This document shows, piece by piece, positions 53,702 through 63,228 of a stretch of DNA of 64,000 bases. A program made the position numbers and the translations under genes. Position 1 is the stretch's first letter; every line of letters begins with the position of its first letter. The stretch is from JANQOH01 sp965201155 (GTDB taxonomy: Bacteria > Pseudomonadota > Alphaproteobacteria > UBA7887): NCBI GenBank assembly GCA_965201155.1, contig OZ241752.1, positions 1,240,001 to 1,304,000 of the forward strand, given 5' to 3'. The notes beneath the pieces were generated by a model. The model saw nothing but the letters and a program-made list of their open reading frames with translations, ran no database searches and was not told the origin of the DNA.

Positions 53702-54931
53702 CTATTCCGCCGCCGCTTCGCCGCGCGCGCATCCGGCGGCGGCCATATAGTCCCGCGTCAGGGGTGCGGCGTCCTGCCTGCGTGCCAGTTGAAGCTGAAA
53801 TACCACCATGCCCATATGCCGGAATGACACCTCCGACCCCGCGAGATAAAACTCCCACATACGGCAAAATCGTTCGTCATAGATCGCCGCGGCGCGCTTC
53901 CAGTTGTCGCGGAAACGGCGCCGCCATGCACGCAGCGTTTCCGCATAGTGGAGGCGCAGTACTTCCAGGTCGCATACCACCAACCCGCTCCGCTCCACCG
54001 CCGGCATGATCTCGGACAGTGCCGGGATGTAGCCGCCGGGGAAAATATATTTCCGAATGAACGGATCGGTCACGCCGGGGCCGCCGCTGCGGCCGATGGT
54101 GTGCAGCAGCGCCACCCCGTCAGGCTTCAGCAGCTTGCGCAGGCAGCGGAAAAACTCGCCGTAATGCCCCGCGCCCACATGCTCGAACATGCCCACCGAC
54201 ACCACGCGGTCATAGGCGGCGCGGTTGGCTCGGTAGTCCATCAGGTCGAAGCGCGCCCGCGCGCCCAGCCCGGCCGCCCGCGCCCGCTCGTTGGACAGGC
54301 GATGCTGATGTTCGGACAAGGTGACGCCGTGCACCTCGACACCCCATTCGCGCGCCAGCCACACCCCCAGCCCGCCCCAGCCGGAACCGATGTCAAGCAC
54401 CGACTGGCCTGGCTCAAGCAGAAGTTTGGCTGCGATACGCCGCATCTTCGCGCGCTGGGCAGCTTCGAGGCTGCTTCCGGGTTCGGCGAAATATGCACAG
54501 GAATATTGTTTGTTCGAATCGAGGAAGAGGTCGTAAAGCCCGTCATCAAGGTCGTAATGATGCGAGACATTGCGCTGCGCCCGGCCTATAGGGTTGTGCT
54601 GCATCAAAAAGCGTATCGCCCGGTCGAACCTGTTGCGTGCGCGCAGCCAGAGCGGATAAGGCCGGCGGTTGAGATTTGCCGCAAGCAAGTCGAGCAGGTC
54701 GTAGAGGTCTCCCCCCTCCTCGACCGTGAGCGTGCCGTCCATATAGGTTTCAGCGAGGCCCAGGCTGCCGGACAAGGCGATGCGCCGCCCCGTGTGTGCG
54801 TCCCGAAGACGAATGACCAGCGCCTTGCCACCGGCGTCCATGCGCCCATAGTCGCGCCGCCGTCCCTGATGATCGATGACGCCGAGAGCGCCCGATTCGA
54901 TCACACGGTCAAGCACGCGGTGAAGCAGCAA
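53702..54931 (-). CDS. cfa: cyclopropane-fatty-acyl-phospholipid synthase
   Basis: Adds a methylene bridge from S-adenosylmethionine to unsaturated acyl chains of membrane lipids. The 409-aa protein has an N-terminal lipid-binding half, then VSHHYDLDDGLYDLFLD (about 122), the SAM motif VLDIGSGWGGLGVWLA (about 178-193), TLSEHQ, and a C-terminal GGYIPALSE region. It is transcribed with the DadA-like gene on the minus strand. Confidence 0.93.
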   Translation of the reverse strand: MLLHRVLDRVIESGALGVIDHQGRRRDYGRMDAGGKALVIRLRDAHTGRRIALSGSLGLAETYMDGTLTVEEGGDLYDLLDLLAANLNRRPYPLWLRARNRFDRAIRFLMQHNPIGRAQRNVSHHYDLDDGLYDLFLDSNKQYSCAYFAEPGSSLEAAQRAKMRRIAAKLLLEPGQSVLDIGSGWGGLGVWLAREWGVEVHGVTLSEHQHRLSNERARAAGLGARARFDLMDYRANRAAYDRVVSVGMFEHVGAGHYGEFFRCLRKLLKPDGVALLHTIGRSGGPGVTDPFIRKYIFPGGYIPALSEIMPAVERSGLVVCDLEVLRLHYAETLRAWRRRFRDNWKRAAAIYDERFCRMWEFYLAGSEVSFRHMGMVVFQLQLARRQDAAPLTRDYMAAAGCARGEAAAE

Positions 54932-55046
54932 CGCGCCCTCCCTTTTCGGCTGCGGCGCCGTGCACCAGGCGCGGGCGCCGCATCGGCATCGGTACTATAG
55001 GCCAGCGCCGTGAGGCCGCAAGGGCCGCCGCGCCGCAGCAGCGCCG

Positions 55047-55646
55047 TCAGTCACCTGGCGGAGGAGTGCCGTCGCTCTCGAACATGGGGCCGGGACTGTC
55101 GTCGGCATCATTATCGGTTTCGTCTTCGGCGAAGTCCTCGTCATCGTCGGCACGGTCCATCGCCGTGACATCGATTCCCGCCGCCTGCAACCGCGCTTCC
55201 TCTTCCGAGCGCGCCACATTGATCGTTATCCCGACCGATACTTCAGGGTGCAGAATCACCGTAGCGGGATGCAAGCCCAGCGACTTGATAACTCCGGTGA
55301 GCGAAACCTGCCTCCGCGCGAGCGTAAAGCCTGCCTCAGTCACCGCAACCGCAATGTCGCGCGCGTTTACCGAGCCGTAGAGCTGCCCGGCATCGCCGGC
55401 CTGACGCACCATGACGACCGTCAGATCGGCCATGCGGCCTGCGATGTCTTCCGCTTCGGCGCGGCGCTGAAGATTATTGACCTCAAGCTGGGCGCGTTCA
55501 CGCTCGAACCGGGCCCGATTGGCGTCATTGGCGCGCAACGCCTTGCCGGCGGGCAGCAGGTAGTTGCGCGCATAGCCGTCTTTGACGCGCACCAGATCAC
55601 CCATCTGGCCGAGCTTTTCGATCCGTTCAAGCAGGATGATTTCCAT
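55047..55646 (-). CDS. rplI: 50S ribosomal protein L9
   Basis: A 199-aa L9. The N-terminal domain EIILLERIEKLGQMGDLVRV, then KDGYARNYLLPAGKALRAN, is diagnostic. A helical linker and C-terminal domain follow. The last roughly 45 residues are acidic (DDDEDFAEDETDNDADDS), longer than E. coli L9 but usual in Alphaproteobacteria. ATG 55646 was chosen; a much longer frame is a shadow of rpsR. It is the last gene of rpsF-rpsR-rplI. Confidence 0.97.
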   Translation of the reverse strand: MEIILLERIEKLGQMGDLVRVKDGYARNYLLPAGKALRANDANRARFERERAQLEVNNLQRRAEAEDIAGRMADLTVVMVRQAGDAGQLYGSVNARDIAVAVTEAGFTLARRQVSLTGVIKSLGLHPATVILHPEVSVGITINVARSEEEARLQAAGIDVTAMDRADDDEDFAEDETDNDADDSPGPMFESDGTPPPGD

Positions 55647-55663
55647 GGTTTCCGGCCCCGCCT

Positions 55664-55921
55664 TCAACGCACCATATAGGGCATGAGAGCCAGGAAGCGG
55701 GCGCGCTTGATAGCCTGCGCCAGACGCCGCTGCTTGGGTGCCGACACGGCGGTGATACGCGTCGGCACGATCTTGCCGCGTTCGGACACGAAGCGCTGCA
55801 AGGTCTTCACATCCTTGTAGTCGATTGCCGGCGCGTTGGGACCGGAGAAGGGGCAGGTCTTGCGGCGGCGGAAAAAGGGCCGCCGCGTCGCAGGCCGTGA
55901 ACGAGACTGTCCGTTGCTCAT
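55664..55921 (-). CDS. rpsR: 30S ribosomal protein S18
   Basis: An 85-aa basic protein with the S18 core RRPFFRRRKTCPFSG, then IDYKDVKTLQRFVSERGKI and VPTRITAVSAPKQRRLAQAI. It overlaps the rpsF stop as ATGA, so S6 and S18, which bind each other on the ribosome, are made together. Confidence 0.98.
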   Translation of the reverse strand: MSNGQSRSRPATRRPFFRRRKTCPFSGPNAPAIDYKDVKTLQRFVSERGKIVPTRITAVSAPKQRRLAQAIKRARFLALMPYMVR

Positions 55922-56388
55922 GCCTGGGCCGCCTCCTGCGTGCTGTCCTGTCGGGCGGCGGGCTGGGCTTCAGCCCCGGTCTGCCGCGCCGCGTCGGCGG
56001 CGCGTCCGTCATCCCGCCTTCGGGAGCGCGCGCGGCGCTCGTCGCGCCGGCGGTCCTCGCGCGCAGCGCGCGTCTGCATCATGATCGACGGTTCCGTGGG
56101 CAGCGCATCGACGCGCACCGACATATAGCGAAGGATATCTTCGCTGATGCGCATGGTGCGCTCCATTTCCTGCAAGGCCGCCGCGGGGGCGTCAATGTGA
56201 AACATGGTATAATGGCCCTTGCGATTCTTCTTGATGCGATAGGCCATGTTCTTGAGACCCCAATATTCGCGCCGCGCAACCTCGCCGCCCTGATCGGCGA
56301 TAACGGCAGCGAACCGCGCGGCCAGCGCCTCGACTTCCTGCGCGGGAATATCCTGACGCGCAATAAACACACTCTCATAGAGCGGCAT
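55918..56388 (-). CDS. rpsF: 30S ribosomal protein S6
   Basis: A 156-aa S6. The first 100 residues contain LYESVFIARQDI, GLKNMAYRIKKNRKGHY and MRISEDILRYMSVRVD. The Arg/Asp/Gln-rich tail (about 110-156) is the extended C-terminus common in Alphaproteobacteria. ATG 56388 has GAGGAG at good spacing. It starts the rpsF-rpsR-rplI operon. Confidence 0.97.
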   Translation of the reverse strand: MPLYESVFIARQDIPAQEVEALAARFAAVIADQGGEVARREYWGLKNMAYRIKKNRKGHYTMFHIDAPAAALQEMERTMRISEDILRYMSVRVDALPTEPSIMMQTRAAREDRRRDERRARSRRRDDGRAADAARQTGAEAQPAARQDSTQEAAQA

Positions 56389-56614
56389 GAACGGCTCCTC
56401 TCTGGCCTTCCTTCGTCTTCCAGGAAGCAGGCGCACCACACGCCCCGCTTCCGAAAGGCGAAAGCGGTGAGCGCCAGAACGGCGCACTATACGCATGTTG
56501 CGCCTTCTTGCAAGCCGAGTGCCGGGACCGTATCGATTCCCCTTTGCTCGTGCCGCCAGGGAACCTCGGCACCGTCCCGATGACGCCGAACAACCTTCAA
56601 GAAGGGAACCGACG

Positions 56615-57064
56615 ATGACCAGTGCCAGCCAAGGCGCTCTCAAGGCCGCTGCCATATTGTGGGTAGTCTGGGGGCTCGTGCACGCCCTCGCAGGGATCAT
56701 GATCGTGGGCGGCGATACCGTCTCGGCTGTCCAGGCCATAGCCGACGCCGTCGAACCGTCGCTTTTGGCCATGGAATATCCTGCCGCCGTCGGCGGCATC
56801 CTGAACCAGCATGGCTGGAACATCGGCTGGTTCGGGATTGTCACCATCATCGGCGCCGTGTTCATGTGGCGCGGCAGCACAACGGCCATCTGGGTTACCG
56901 CACTGGTCGGCGGCCTCGCCGATATTGGCTATTTCACTTTTGTCGATATGGCCGGATATGCCAATTTCTTCCCGGGAACGGTCATGACGATCATCTCCGC
57001 TTCGGCAATCGTGTTCAGTTTCGGAGCGTGGCTTTTCCTGCGCGGCGCACAGCCGCAAGGCTGA
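56615..57064 (+). CDS. hypothetical four-span membrane protein
   Basis: A 149-aa protein with four hydrophobic segments (AAAILWVVWGLVHALAGIMI, WFGIVTIIGAVFM, AIWVTALVGGLADIGYFTFV, and VMTIISASAIVFSFGAWLFL). It resembles small membrane proteins of unknown function. ATG 56615 has AAGGGA about 8 bases upstream. It is divergent from rpsF and convergent with the peptidoglycan-binding gene (4 bases between). Confidence 0.65.
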   Translation: MTSASQGALKAAAILWVVWGLVHALAGIMIVGGDTVSAVQAIADAVEPSLLAMEYPAAVGGILNQHGWNIGWFGIVTIIGAVFMWRGSTTAIWVTALVGGLADIGYFTFVDMAGYANFFPGTVMTIISASAIVFSFGAWLFLRGAQPQG

Positions 57065-57068
57065 AAAT

Positions 57069-58274
57069 CTACCCGTCTGGCCAGTCCGGGAAGGCGACGC
57101 GACCGGGCAAGACATAGGGCGCACGGGAAAACAGGGTGATATCGGCGATGAACAGGTTGGGTCCGCCGCCGGCGGGCGGCGGCGGCATGCTCGGCAAGCG
57201 CGCAAGGCGTTCACGCATGAGAGCGAGGCGCGCCGGCCGCAGAGCGCCGGCTTCCAGCACCTCCACACGCGTCAAGCGCGCCGGACCGTCGATGTGCAGC
57301 CGGAGAACCCCGGCGCGCCCGCCCGGCGCGCCCGGCGGCAGGCCTCTGAATACACGTTGGCGAGCAAGGCGGCGCGCCAGGATACGGGCGTAATGACGAT
57401 GCACTTTCGGTACGGGCAGTGTCACCTGCACCAGCAGGTCACGGGGGAGGCCGGCGCTGTCCGCCAGCGAACCGGCAGCGTAAGCCGCGTCGACGGCCGC
57501 GCCCGCAGCCCGGCGTGCTGCCGCGCCGTCACCCACCTCGGCATCCGCCGAAATGACCGCGCCCGTCTCATCAAGACGAAGGCGCAACGGCACAGTGAGC
57601 GCCCAAGCGCCGCGCGCCCACGCCGGCGGACGCCAGTGGTGTACGATCTGTGCGGCCAACCCTTGCAAACGGGGAATGTTCACGGCGTCCTGCCGCGATT
57701 TGGTCAGGTGCTCGCCGAGTTCTGCGCTGGGGATGCCATCGACCATCAAGCCGAAATATGCCTGATACGCCCGGATAGCCGCTTCCGTCTCAGCGGAAAA
57801 CACTCCGTCTGTACGGCCGGACGCAAGTCCGTGCGCCGCAAGCGCCTTCTGCAAATTGCGGGTCCGGTCCCTCTTGTCATCTCGCGGCGCCGCACCTCCG
57901 CACGCCACGGCCTCCGGCCGCGCTGAAAAGGCAAAGCGCTGCCGCGCGCCGGGCAAGATGACAGACAGGAAGTCAGCGTTGAGCCAAGCGCGGTTCGGGA
58001 AGCGCAGCACGACCCCGTCCGCAGTCGGCTCGACAAAGCCGGTCGCCGGCGGAGCACCGTCGATGCGATAGCGAAACAGGCGCGCGGCGGGGGCCGCCGG
58101 CACGACAACAGGATGATCGGCGATCAGCGCCCGGTGGGGCGCTTCGGCGCACGCCGCCAACAGAGTTACGCCATCGGCGCCGCGCGCTACCGGAACAAGT
58201 TTTGCCGCCGCGGCCGGCGCCAGACACAAGCCCGTAAACAGCAGCGTTCCGGCGAACACGCGGCGCGGCAACAC
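57069..58274 (-). CDS. peptidoglycan-binding-domain secreted protein
   Basis: A 401-aa protein with a signal peptide (VFAGTLLFTGLCLAPAAAA) and a peptidoglycan-binding-1 type repeat at about 135-190 (RNLQKALAAHGLASGRTDGV, then AIRAYQAYFGL). Flanking domains of unknown type carry TonB-C-like patterning (VPLRLRLDETGAVISADAEV). It may anchor to the wall or act in wall turnover. It starts 10 bases after the amidohydrolase stop and may share its transcript. Confidence 0.65.
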   Translation of the reverse strand: MLPRRVFAGTLLFTGLCLAPAAAAKLVPVARGADGVTLLAACAEAPHRALIADHPVVVPAAPAARLFRYRIDGAPPATGFVEPTADGVVLRFPNRAWLNADFLSVILPGARQRFAFSARPEAVACGGAAPRDDKRDRTRNLQKALAAHGLASGRTDGVFSAETEAAIRAYQAYFGLMVDGIPSAELGEHLTKSRQDAVNIPRLQGLAAQIVHHWRPPAWARGAWALTVPLRLRLDETGAVISADAEVGDGAAARRAAGAAVDAAYAAGSLADSAGLPRDLLVQVTLPVPKVHRHYARILARRLARQRVFRGLPPGAPGGRAGVLRLHIDGPARLTRVEVLEAGALRPARLALMRERLARLPSMPPPPAGGGPNLFIADITLFSRAPYVLPGRVAFPDWPDG

Positions 58275-58284
58275 CGGCGCGGCG

Positions 58285-59967
58285 TCAGTGGCGAAGCACG
58301 CGGCCGGGACGCGCGCCGGTATGCTCGTCCCCGCGCAAGATCACGGCGCCGTTGCATATGGTGGCGCGGTAGCCCGCGGCGCGCTGAACAAAGCGCGGTG
58401 CACCGCCGGGGAAATCGTGGACGATCTTCGGCATCTGCTCACCGAGTCGATCAAGATCGACGACGTTGACGTCGGCGCGTTTTCCCGGCTCCAGCGTACC
58501 CCGGTCGGCGAGACCAAGAATTCGCGCCGGCGCCGAGGTGATGCGGCGCACGGCTTCCTCCAGCGTGTAAAGCCCGTCATCACGCGCCCAGTGCGACAGC
58601 ACGAATGTCGACCATCCGGCATCCATGATCTGGCTGACATGAGCGCCGGCGTCGCCGAGGCCCGGCATGATAAAGTCGTGCGACAGCAGTTCGCGCAGCG
58701 AATCCAGATTGTGATTGAAGAAGCGAACCGTGAACAGGGCGCGCCCATCGGACTCATCGGCCATGCGCAGGAATGTTTCGGCCGGGTGCTCACCGGCCGC
58801 GTCGGCCAGCGACTGGAGGCTGGACTCGCGCCCGCCCACATAGTTCGGGCATTTCCCGTCGCCTAGCCACATGATGCCGTCCATACCGGTCAACCGCCAT
58901 ATATCGCCCCATTCGGCCATATCCTCGGACCGCGCGCCGTCAATCAGAGCTTGCCGCGTCGCGGGATCGCGAACCGCCTGCAAGCGTTCCTGAAAGGCCA
59001 TTTTTCGCAATTGCTGCCATGGCGGCGAACGCCATGGCAGCGAGCACTGCAAGCCGATCACGAATCCCGAACCGCGCGGGATGGAAATGGCGCTGACATC
59101 CAGCCCCTGTTCGCGCATGGCGCGTACCGCGCCGGCAACCCTGCTTCCGAATGACCCCGTGCGCCCGGCGGACATGCTGAACAGCACGCGGCTGGTGGAA
59201 GCGCGCGCCTGTTTTTCCAGCAGCGCCATCTCGCCGTCGAAATCACCGCGCAGATTAGTGACGTTCTGCATCAATCCGCCCTCCGCGCCGACGGCGTGGG
59301 CGATCTCCACCAACTCACCGTGGTCAGCGTGTGTGCCAGGCACATGGCGGCCGTCCGGCAAATGATGGAACAGGATGCGCGAGGTGGAAAACCCGACGGC
59401 GCCGGCGCGGACGGCGCCGGCGGCGATTTGCGCCATCTGCCGGCGTTCCTCGTCTGTCGCCTGTTCTTCGACGGCGCGTTCGCCCATGACGTAGAAGCGG
59501 AGCGCACAATGACCGATCAGTCCCGCGACGTTGATCGCCGGGTTCATGGTCTCCAGACTGTCGAGATATTGGCCGTAATGCTCCCAGTCCCAAGGCAGGC
59601 CCGCCAGAATGGCGTCCTTGGGAATGTCCTCGACGGTTTCCATCATGCCGGCGAGGAGTTCGCGGTCCTGCGACCGGCATGGGGCAAAGGTTACGCCGCA
59701 ATTCCCCATCAACGCAGTCGTCACCCCATGCCAGGACACCGGCGTCAGCATGGGGTCCCACCCGATCTGGGCATCGAAATGCGTATGCAGGTCGACGAAG
59801 CCGGGGGTCACGATATGGTCGCCAGCGTCGATTTCCTCAACGCCGGAGGCCGGGACGTCACCCATGGCGGTAATGCGGTCGTCATCGATGGCGATATCGC
59901 CGGTCGTGGGCGCCGCACCGGTGCCGTCAATGATGGTGCCTCCGCGAATTACCAGATCGTGCGTCAT
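58285..59967 (-). CDS. D-aminoacylase-type amidohydrolase
   Basis: A 560-aa amidohydrolase-superfamily enzyme related to N-acyl-D-amino-acid deacylases. The metal motif GFVDLHTHFDAQ (about 62-73) is followed by GNCGVTFAPC, the late SHDFIMPGLGDAGAHVSQ region, and the C-terminal GTLEPGKRADVNVVDLDRL that closes the small domain. ATG 59967 has GGGGAGGG upstream. It is divergent from the gcv operon. Together with the DadA-like enzyme it suggests use of D-amino acids, though the genes are not adjacent. Confidence 0.87.
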   Translation of the reverse strand: MTHDLVIRGGTIIDGTGAAPTTGDIAIDDDRITAMGDVPASGVEEIDAGDHIVTPGFVDLHTHFDAQIGWDPMLTPVSWHGVTTALMGNCGVTFAPCRSQDRELLAGMMETVEDIPKDAILAGLPWDWEHYGQYLDSLETMNPAINVAGLIGHCALRFYVMGERAVEEQATDEERRQMAQIAAGAVRAGAVGFSTSRILFHHLPDGRHVPGTHADHGELVEIAHAVGAEGGLMQNVTNLRGDFDGEMALLEKQARASTSRVLFSMSAGRTGSFGSRVAGAVRAMREQGLDVSAISIPRGSGFVIGLQCSLPWRSPPWQQLRKMAFQERLQAVRDPATRQALIDGARSEDMAEWGDIWRLTGMDGIMWLGDGKCPNYVGGRESSLQSLADAAGEHPAETFLRMADESDGRALFTVRFFNHNLDSLRELLSHDFIMPGLGDAGAHVSQIMDAGWSTFVLSHWARDDGLYTLEEAVRRITSAPARILGLADRGTLEPGKRADVNVVDLDRLGEQMPKIVHDFPGGAPRFVQRAAGYRATICNGAVILRGDEHTGARPGRVLRH

Positions 59968-60056
59968 GCTGCCCTCCCCGCTCCGTGTGGATACTACAGT
60001 GTAATGCAAAGGCCGGAGGTTGTCCTGTCCGGTGTTCTGCCGGCCGCGTAGCGCAC

Positions 60057-60085
60057 TTGTATGTGACGGGCGGCGGCGGTATGAT
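60057..60085 (+). promoter_or_regulatory. promoter of the gcv operon
   Basis: A -10 TATGAT (60080-60085) is preceded after a 17-base spacer by TTGTAT (60057-60062) as a weak -35. Transcription would start about 60092, directly at the glycine riboswitch, which supports the call. Confidence 0.55.
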
Positions 60086-60094
60086 GCGCCCTAG

Positions 60095-60276
60095 GCCACG
60101 CGGGAGAGACCGGCTCGTTCCGGCGCCGAAGGAGCAACCGCCCCGGAAACTCTCAGGCAAAAGGACCGCTTGGCCGGTCAGGCTCTGGAAAGCAGAAACC
60201 GTCTGCGGCGGTTTCTCACCGAAGGTGTAAGCCCGCATATCTGCGGGTGAAACTCTCAGGTTCCTCGACAGAGGGG
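60095..60276 (+). ncRNA. tandem glycine riboswitch
   Basis: Two glycine aptamers in series. The first shows GGAGAGACC, GCCGAAGGAGCAA and AACTCTCAGGCAAAAGGAC. The second shows CTCTGGAAAGC, CACCGAAGGTGTAAGCC, then AACTCTCAGG and GACAGAGG. These are the conserved cores of gcvT-type riboswitches. It lies about 40 bases before gcvT and should switch the operon on when glycine is high. Confidence 0.95.
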
Positions 60277-60316
60277 GCGCGTCACGGGTTGGCGCACGAC
60301 CTTGCACGAGGAAGCC

Positions 60317-61474
60317 ATGAGTGACAGCGAACGAGCCCGCCTGCGGCGAACGCCGCTCCACCCGCTGCATCTTGAACTCGGCGCGCGCATGGTTCCGTTC
60401 GCCGGTTATGACATGCCGCTGCAATATCCCGACGGCATCCTGTCCGAGCATCGGCAATGCCGCCGCGCGGCCGCACTGTTCGACGTGTCGCATATGGGCC
60501 AGGCGTGGCTCTCCGGGGACGAAACCCCCGCCGCAGCGCTGGAAATGCTGGTGCCCGGCAATATTGTGGGGCTCGCACCCGGCGGCATGAGGTACACATT
60601 CCTGCTCAATGCCGAGGGCGGCGTGATCGACGACCTCATCGTCACCCGGCCGCTCAGCGGCAACCGGTTGGGGCTGGTTGTCAACGCGGCGCGCAAGGAC
60701 CTCGATTACCGCCATATCAAGGAATCTCTGGCGGGGCACGCGCGTCTCGAACCCATGGAAGAGCGCGGTTTGCTGGCGCTGCAAGGGCCGCGCGCGGAAG
60801 CGGCCCTGGCAGCGCTTTGTCCGGCCGCCGCCGCGCTGCGGCCCATGACGGCCGCGCAACTCGCAATCGACGGGATCGCCTGCACCGTCAGCCGGTCCGG
60901 TTACACAGGCGAGGACGGCTTCGAGATTTCAGTTCCGGCCAATCGGGCATGCGATGCGGCGCGGCTGCTGCTTGCCCACCCGGAGGTGCAGCCGGCGGGG
61001 CTGGGAGCGCGCGACGTGCTGCGTTTGGAAGCAGGGATGTGCCTTTACGGACAAGACCTCGACGAAACCACCTCGCCGGTGGAAGCCGGGTTGACCTGGA
61101 CGGTTCCCGCCCGCCGCCGGCAAGCAGCCGACTTTCCCGGCGCAGCGCGCGTTTTGCGGGAGCTTGCCGAGGGCCCGGCGCGCAAGCGTGTGGGCCTGCG
61201 TCCGGAAGGCCGGATGCCGGCGCGGCCGGGGGCGGCAATTCATACCATGCAGGGCGATCTCACGGGGACCGTCGGCAGCGGCGGATTTTCCCCCTCCCTC
61301 AAGGCGCCGATCGCCACCGGCTATGTCTCGGCCGCGGACAGTGCGCCGGGCACCGAACTGGTTCTGACAATTCGCGGCAACCATGTGCCGTGCCGCGTGA
61401 CTGTGCTGCCGTTCGTTCCGCACCGCCGGCTCGTCGGGCCAGGCGCGGTCGCCAAGAGGAGAGTCCAATCATGA
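60317..61474 (+). CDS. gcvT: glycine cleavage system T protein (aminomethyltransferase)
   Basis: Transfers the methylene carbon from aminomethyl-lipoyl-H protein to THF. The 385-aa protein has LHPLHLELGARMVPFAGYDM (near 15), FDVSHMGQ, SGYTGEDGFEISV and GLGARDVLRLEAGMCLYGQD (near 225), a folate-site signature. ATG 60317 has GAGGAAG upstream; an ATG 15 bases earlier is less likely. The stop overlaps gcvH as ATGA. Confidence 0.96.
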   Translation: MSDSERARLRRTPLHPLHLELGARMVPFAGYDMPLQYPDGILSEHRQCRRAAALFDVSHMGQAWLSGDETPAAALEMLVPGNIVGLAPGGMRYTFLLNAEGGVIDDLIVTRPLSGNRLGLVVNAARKDLDYRHIKESLAGHARLEPMEERGLLALQGPRAEAALAALCPAAAALRPMTAAQLAIDGIACTVSRSGYTGEDGFEISVPANRACDAARLLLAHPEVQPAGLGARDVLRLEAGMCLYGQDLDETTSPVEAGLTWTVPARRRQAADFPGAARVLRELAEGPARKRVGLRPEGRMPARPGAAIHTMQGDLTGTVGSGGFSPSLKAPIATGYVSAADSAPGTELVLTIRGNHVPCRVTVLPFVPHRRLVGPGAVAKRRVQS

Positions 61475-61848
61475 CCGGACACAAATTCACCGATGACCAC
61501 GAATGGATCGTCCTGGACGGCGATACCGGTACTGTCGGCATCAGCGACTATGCGCAGGAGCAACTCGGCGACATTGTATTTGTCGAATTGCCAGAGGTTG
61601 GCCGCAGGTTGGCGCAGGGGGACGAAGCGGCAGTGATTGAATCGGTGAAGGCGGCAAGCGAGCTTTACGCCCCCGTTGACGGCGAAGTGGTCGAAGTGAA
61701 CGCGCGGCTGGCCGATGATCCGGGCTTGGTAAACAGCGCGCCGACCGAAGAGGGATGGTTTATTCGTCTTCGCCTGAGCGACCCGGCGCAACTTGACGGG
61801 CTGATGGATTCAGAAGCCTATCAGCGCTTCGTGGAAGCGCTGGGGTAA
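61471..61848 (+). CDS. gcvH: glycine cleavage system H protein (lipoyl carrier)
   Basis: A 125-aa lipoyl-domain protein that carries the aminomethyl group between P and T proteins. The lipoylated Lys60 lies in AVIESVKAASELYAP. It also has LGDIVFVELPEVG and the C-terminal GWFIRLRLSDP. The start ATG 61471 overlaps gcvT. A long frame in gcvT leading into it is a shadow. Confidence 0.97.
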   Translation: MTGHKFTDDHEWIVLDGDTGTVGISDYAQEQLGDIVFVELPEVGRRLAQGDEAAVIESVKAASELYAPVDGEVVEVNARLADDPGLVNSAPTEEGWFIRLRLSDPAQLDGLMDSEAYQRFVEALG

Positions 61849-61851
61849 GCC

Positions 61852-63228
61852 ATGCGTTATCTCCCGCTGACCGACGATGACCGCGCGGCGATGCTTGCTG
61901 CCGTCGCGGCCAGTCCTTCCGGCTGTGCCTCCATCGACGATCTCTACCGCGATGTGCCAGCGGCGGCGCGCCTGGAAGCGCCGCTTGCCCTTCCGGGCCA
62001 CGCGGATGAAATTTCAGTGGAAAGAACGCTGACCGCACTGGCGGCGGAAAATCTTCCGGCGTCGGCGGCGCCCAGTTTTCTCGGCGCAGGCGCCTACAGG
62101 CACCATGTGCCGGCCGCGGTGGATGCACTGATCCAACGGGGAGAATTTCTTACGGCCTACACACCCTACCAACCGGAAATCAGCCAAGGGACACTGCAGG
62201 CGCTGTTCGAGTTTCAAACGCAGGTGGCGCTGATCACCGGCATGGAGGTGGCCAATGCCTCGATGTATGACGGCGCCAGCGCCTGCGCGGAAGCGGTGCA
62301 GATGGCGGCGCGCGCAACACGGCGCGCCAAGGCTGTTCTCTCCGGCGGCCTGCACCCCCATTATGTGGACACGGTGGAGACATTGGCGCGCTTCACCCGC
62401 CTGTCGATCACCCGCAACCAGCCTTTCGCGCCGACGCCGGAACCGCACGGTACCGCAGCACTGGAAGCCGCCGTGGATGCCGATACGGCGTGTGTGGTGG
62501 TTCAGCAACCGGACATGTTCGGCGCCATACGCGATTTCTCGGCGCTGGCGGAAACATGCCGGCGCGAGGGCGCGCTCCTGGTAGCTGTGGTGTGCGAGCC
62601 GGTCTCGCTCGGCGCCCTGAAGCCGCCCGGCGCATGGGGCGCCGATATCGTTGTCGGTGAGGGTCAGGGGCTCGGCAATGGCCTCTCCTTCGGCGGTCCG
62701 TATCTCGGTCTGTTTGCGACGCGCGATCGCTTTGTCCGCCAGATGCCCGGGCGGCTGGCCGGCGAAACGGTGGACCGGGAAGGACGGCGCGGCTGGGTGC
62801 TGACGCTCAACGCGCGCGAACAACATATTCGCCGCGGGCGGGCCACAAGCAATATATGCACCAATGCAGGGTTGTGCGCGCTGGCGTTCAGTATTCACCT
62901 CAGTCTGCTCGGCGAAGCCGGATTCACCGCGCTGGCGCGCCTCAACCACGCCCGCGCCGTACAAACTGCCGAACGGCTGGGCAGTGTTCCCGGTGTTACA
63001 GTGCTGAACGGCAGTTTTTTCAACGAATTTACCGTCCGCCTGACACGGAATGCCGCTGCGGTGGCAGATGATCTGGCGAGTCGACGCATCCTCGGCGGCG
63101 TGCCGGTGTCGCGCCTGATACCGGACCGCGGCGATCTTTCCTCGCTCCTGTTGATTGCGGCCACCGAACTCACCACAGATGACGATATCGACGCCCTCGC
63201 CAACGGCATACAGGAGGCGTTGACATGA
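61852..63228 (+). CDS. gcvPA: glycine dehydrogenase (decarboxylating) subunit 1
   Basis: The N-terminal half of the split P protein, 458 aa, decarboxylating glycine with PLP. Landmarks: FLGAGAYRHHVPAAVDALI (about 80), TPYQPEISQGTLQALFEFQ (about 103), TGMEVANASMYDGASACAEA (about 130) and GEGQGLGNGLSFGGPYLGLF (about 265). It starts 3 bases after gcvH; the stop overlaps gcvPB. Two-part P proteins are usual in many bacteria outside Gammaproteobacteria. Confidence 0.96.
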   Translation: MRYLPLTDDDRAAMLAAVAASPSGCASIDDLYRDVPAAARLEAPLALPGHADEISVERTLTALAAENLPASAAPSFLGAGAYRHHVPAAVDALIQRGEFLTAYTPYQPEISQGTLQALFEFQTQVALITGMEVANASMYDGASACAEAVQMAARATRRAKAVLSGGLHPHYVDTVETLARFTRLSITRNQPFAPTPEPHGTAALEAAVDADTACVVVQQPDMFGAIRDFSALAETCRREGALLVAVVCEPVSLGALKPPGAWGADIVVGEGQGLGNGLSFGGPYLGLFATRDRFVRQMPGRLAGETVDREGRRGWVLTLNAREQHIRRGRATSNICTNAGLCALAFSIHLSLLGEAGFTALARLNHARAVQTAERLGSVPGVTVLNGSFFNEFTVRLTRNAAAVADDLASRRILGGVPVSRLIPDRGDLSSLLLIAATELTTDDDIDALANGIQEALT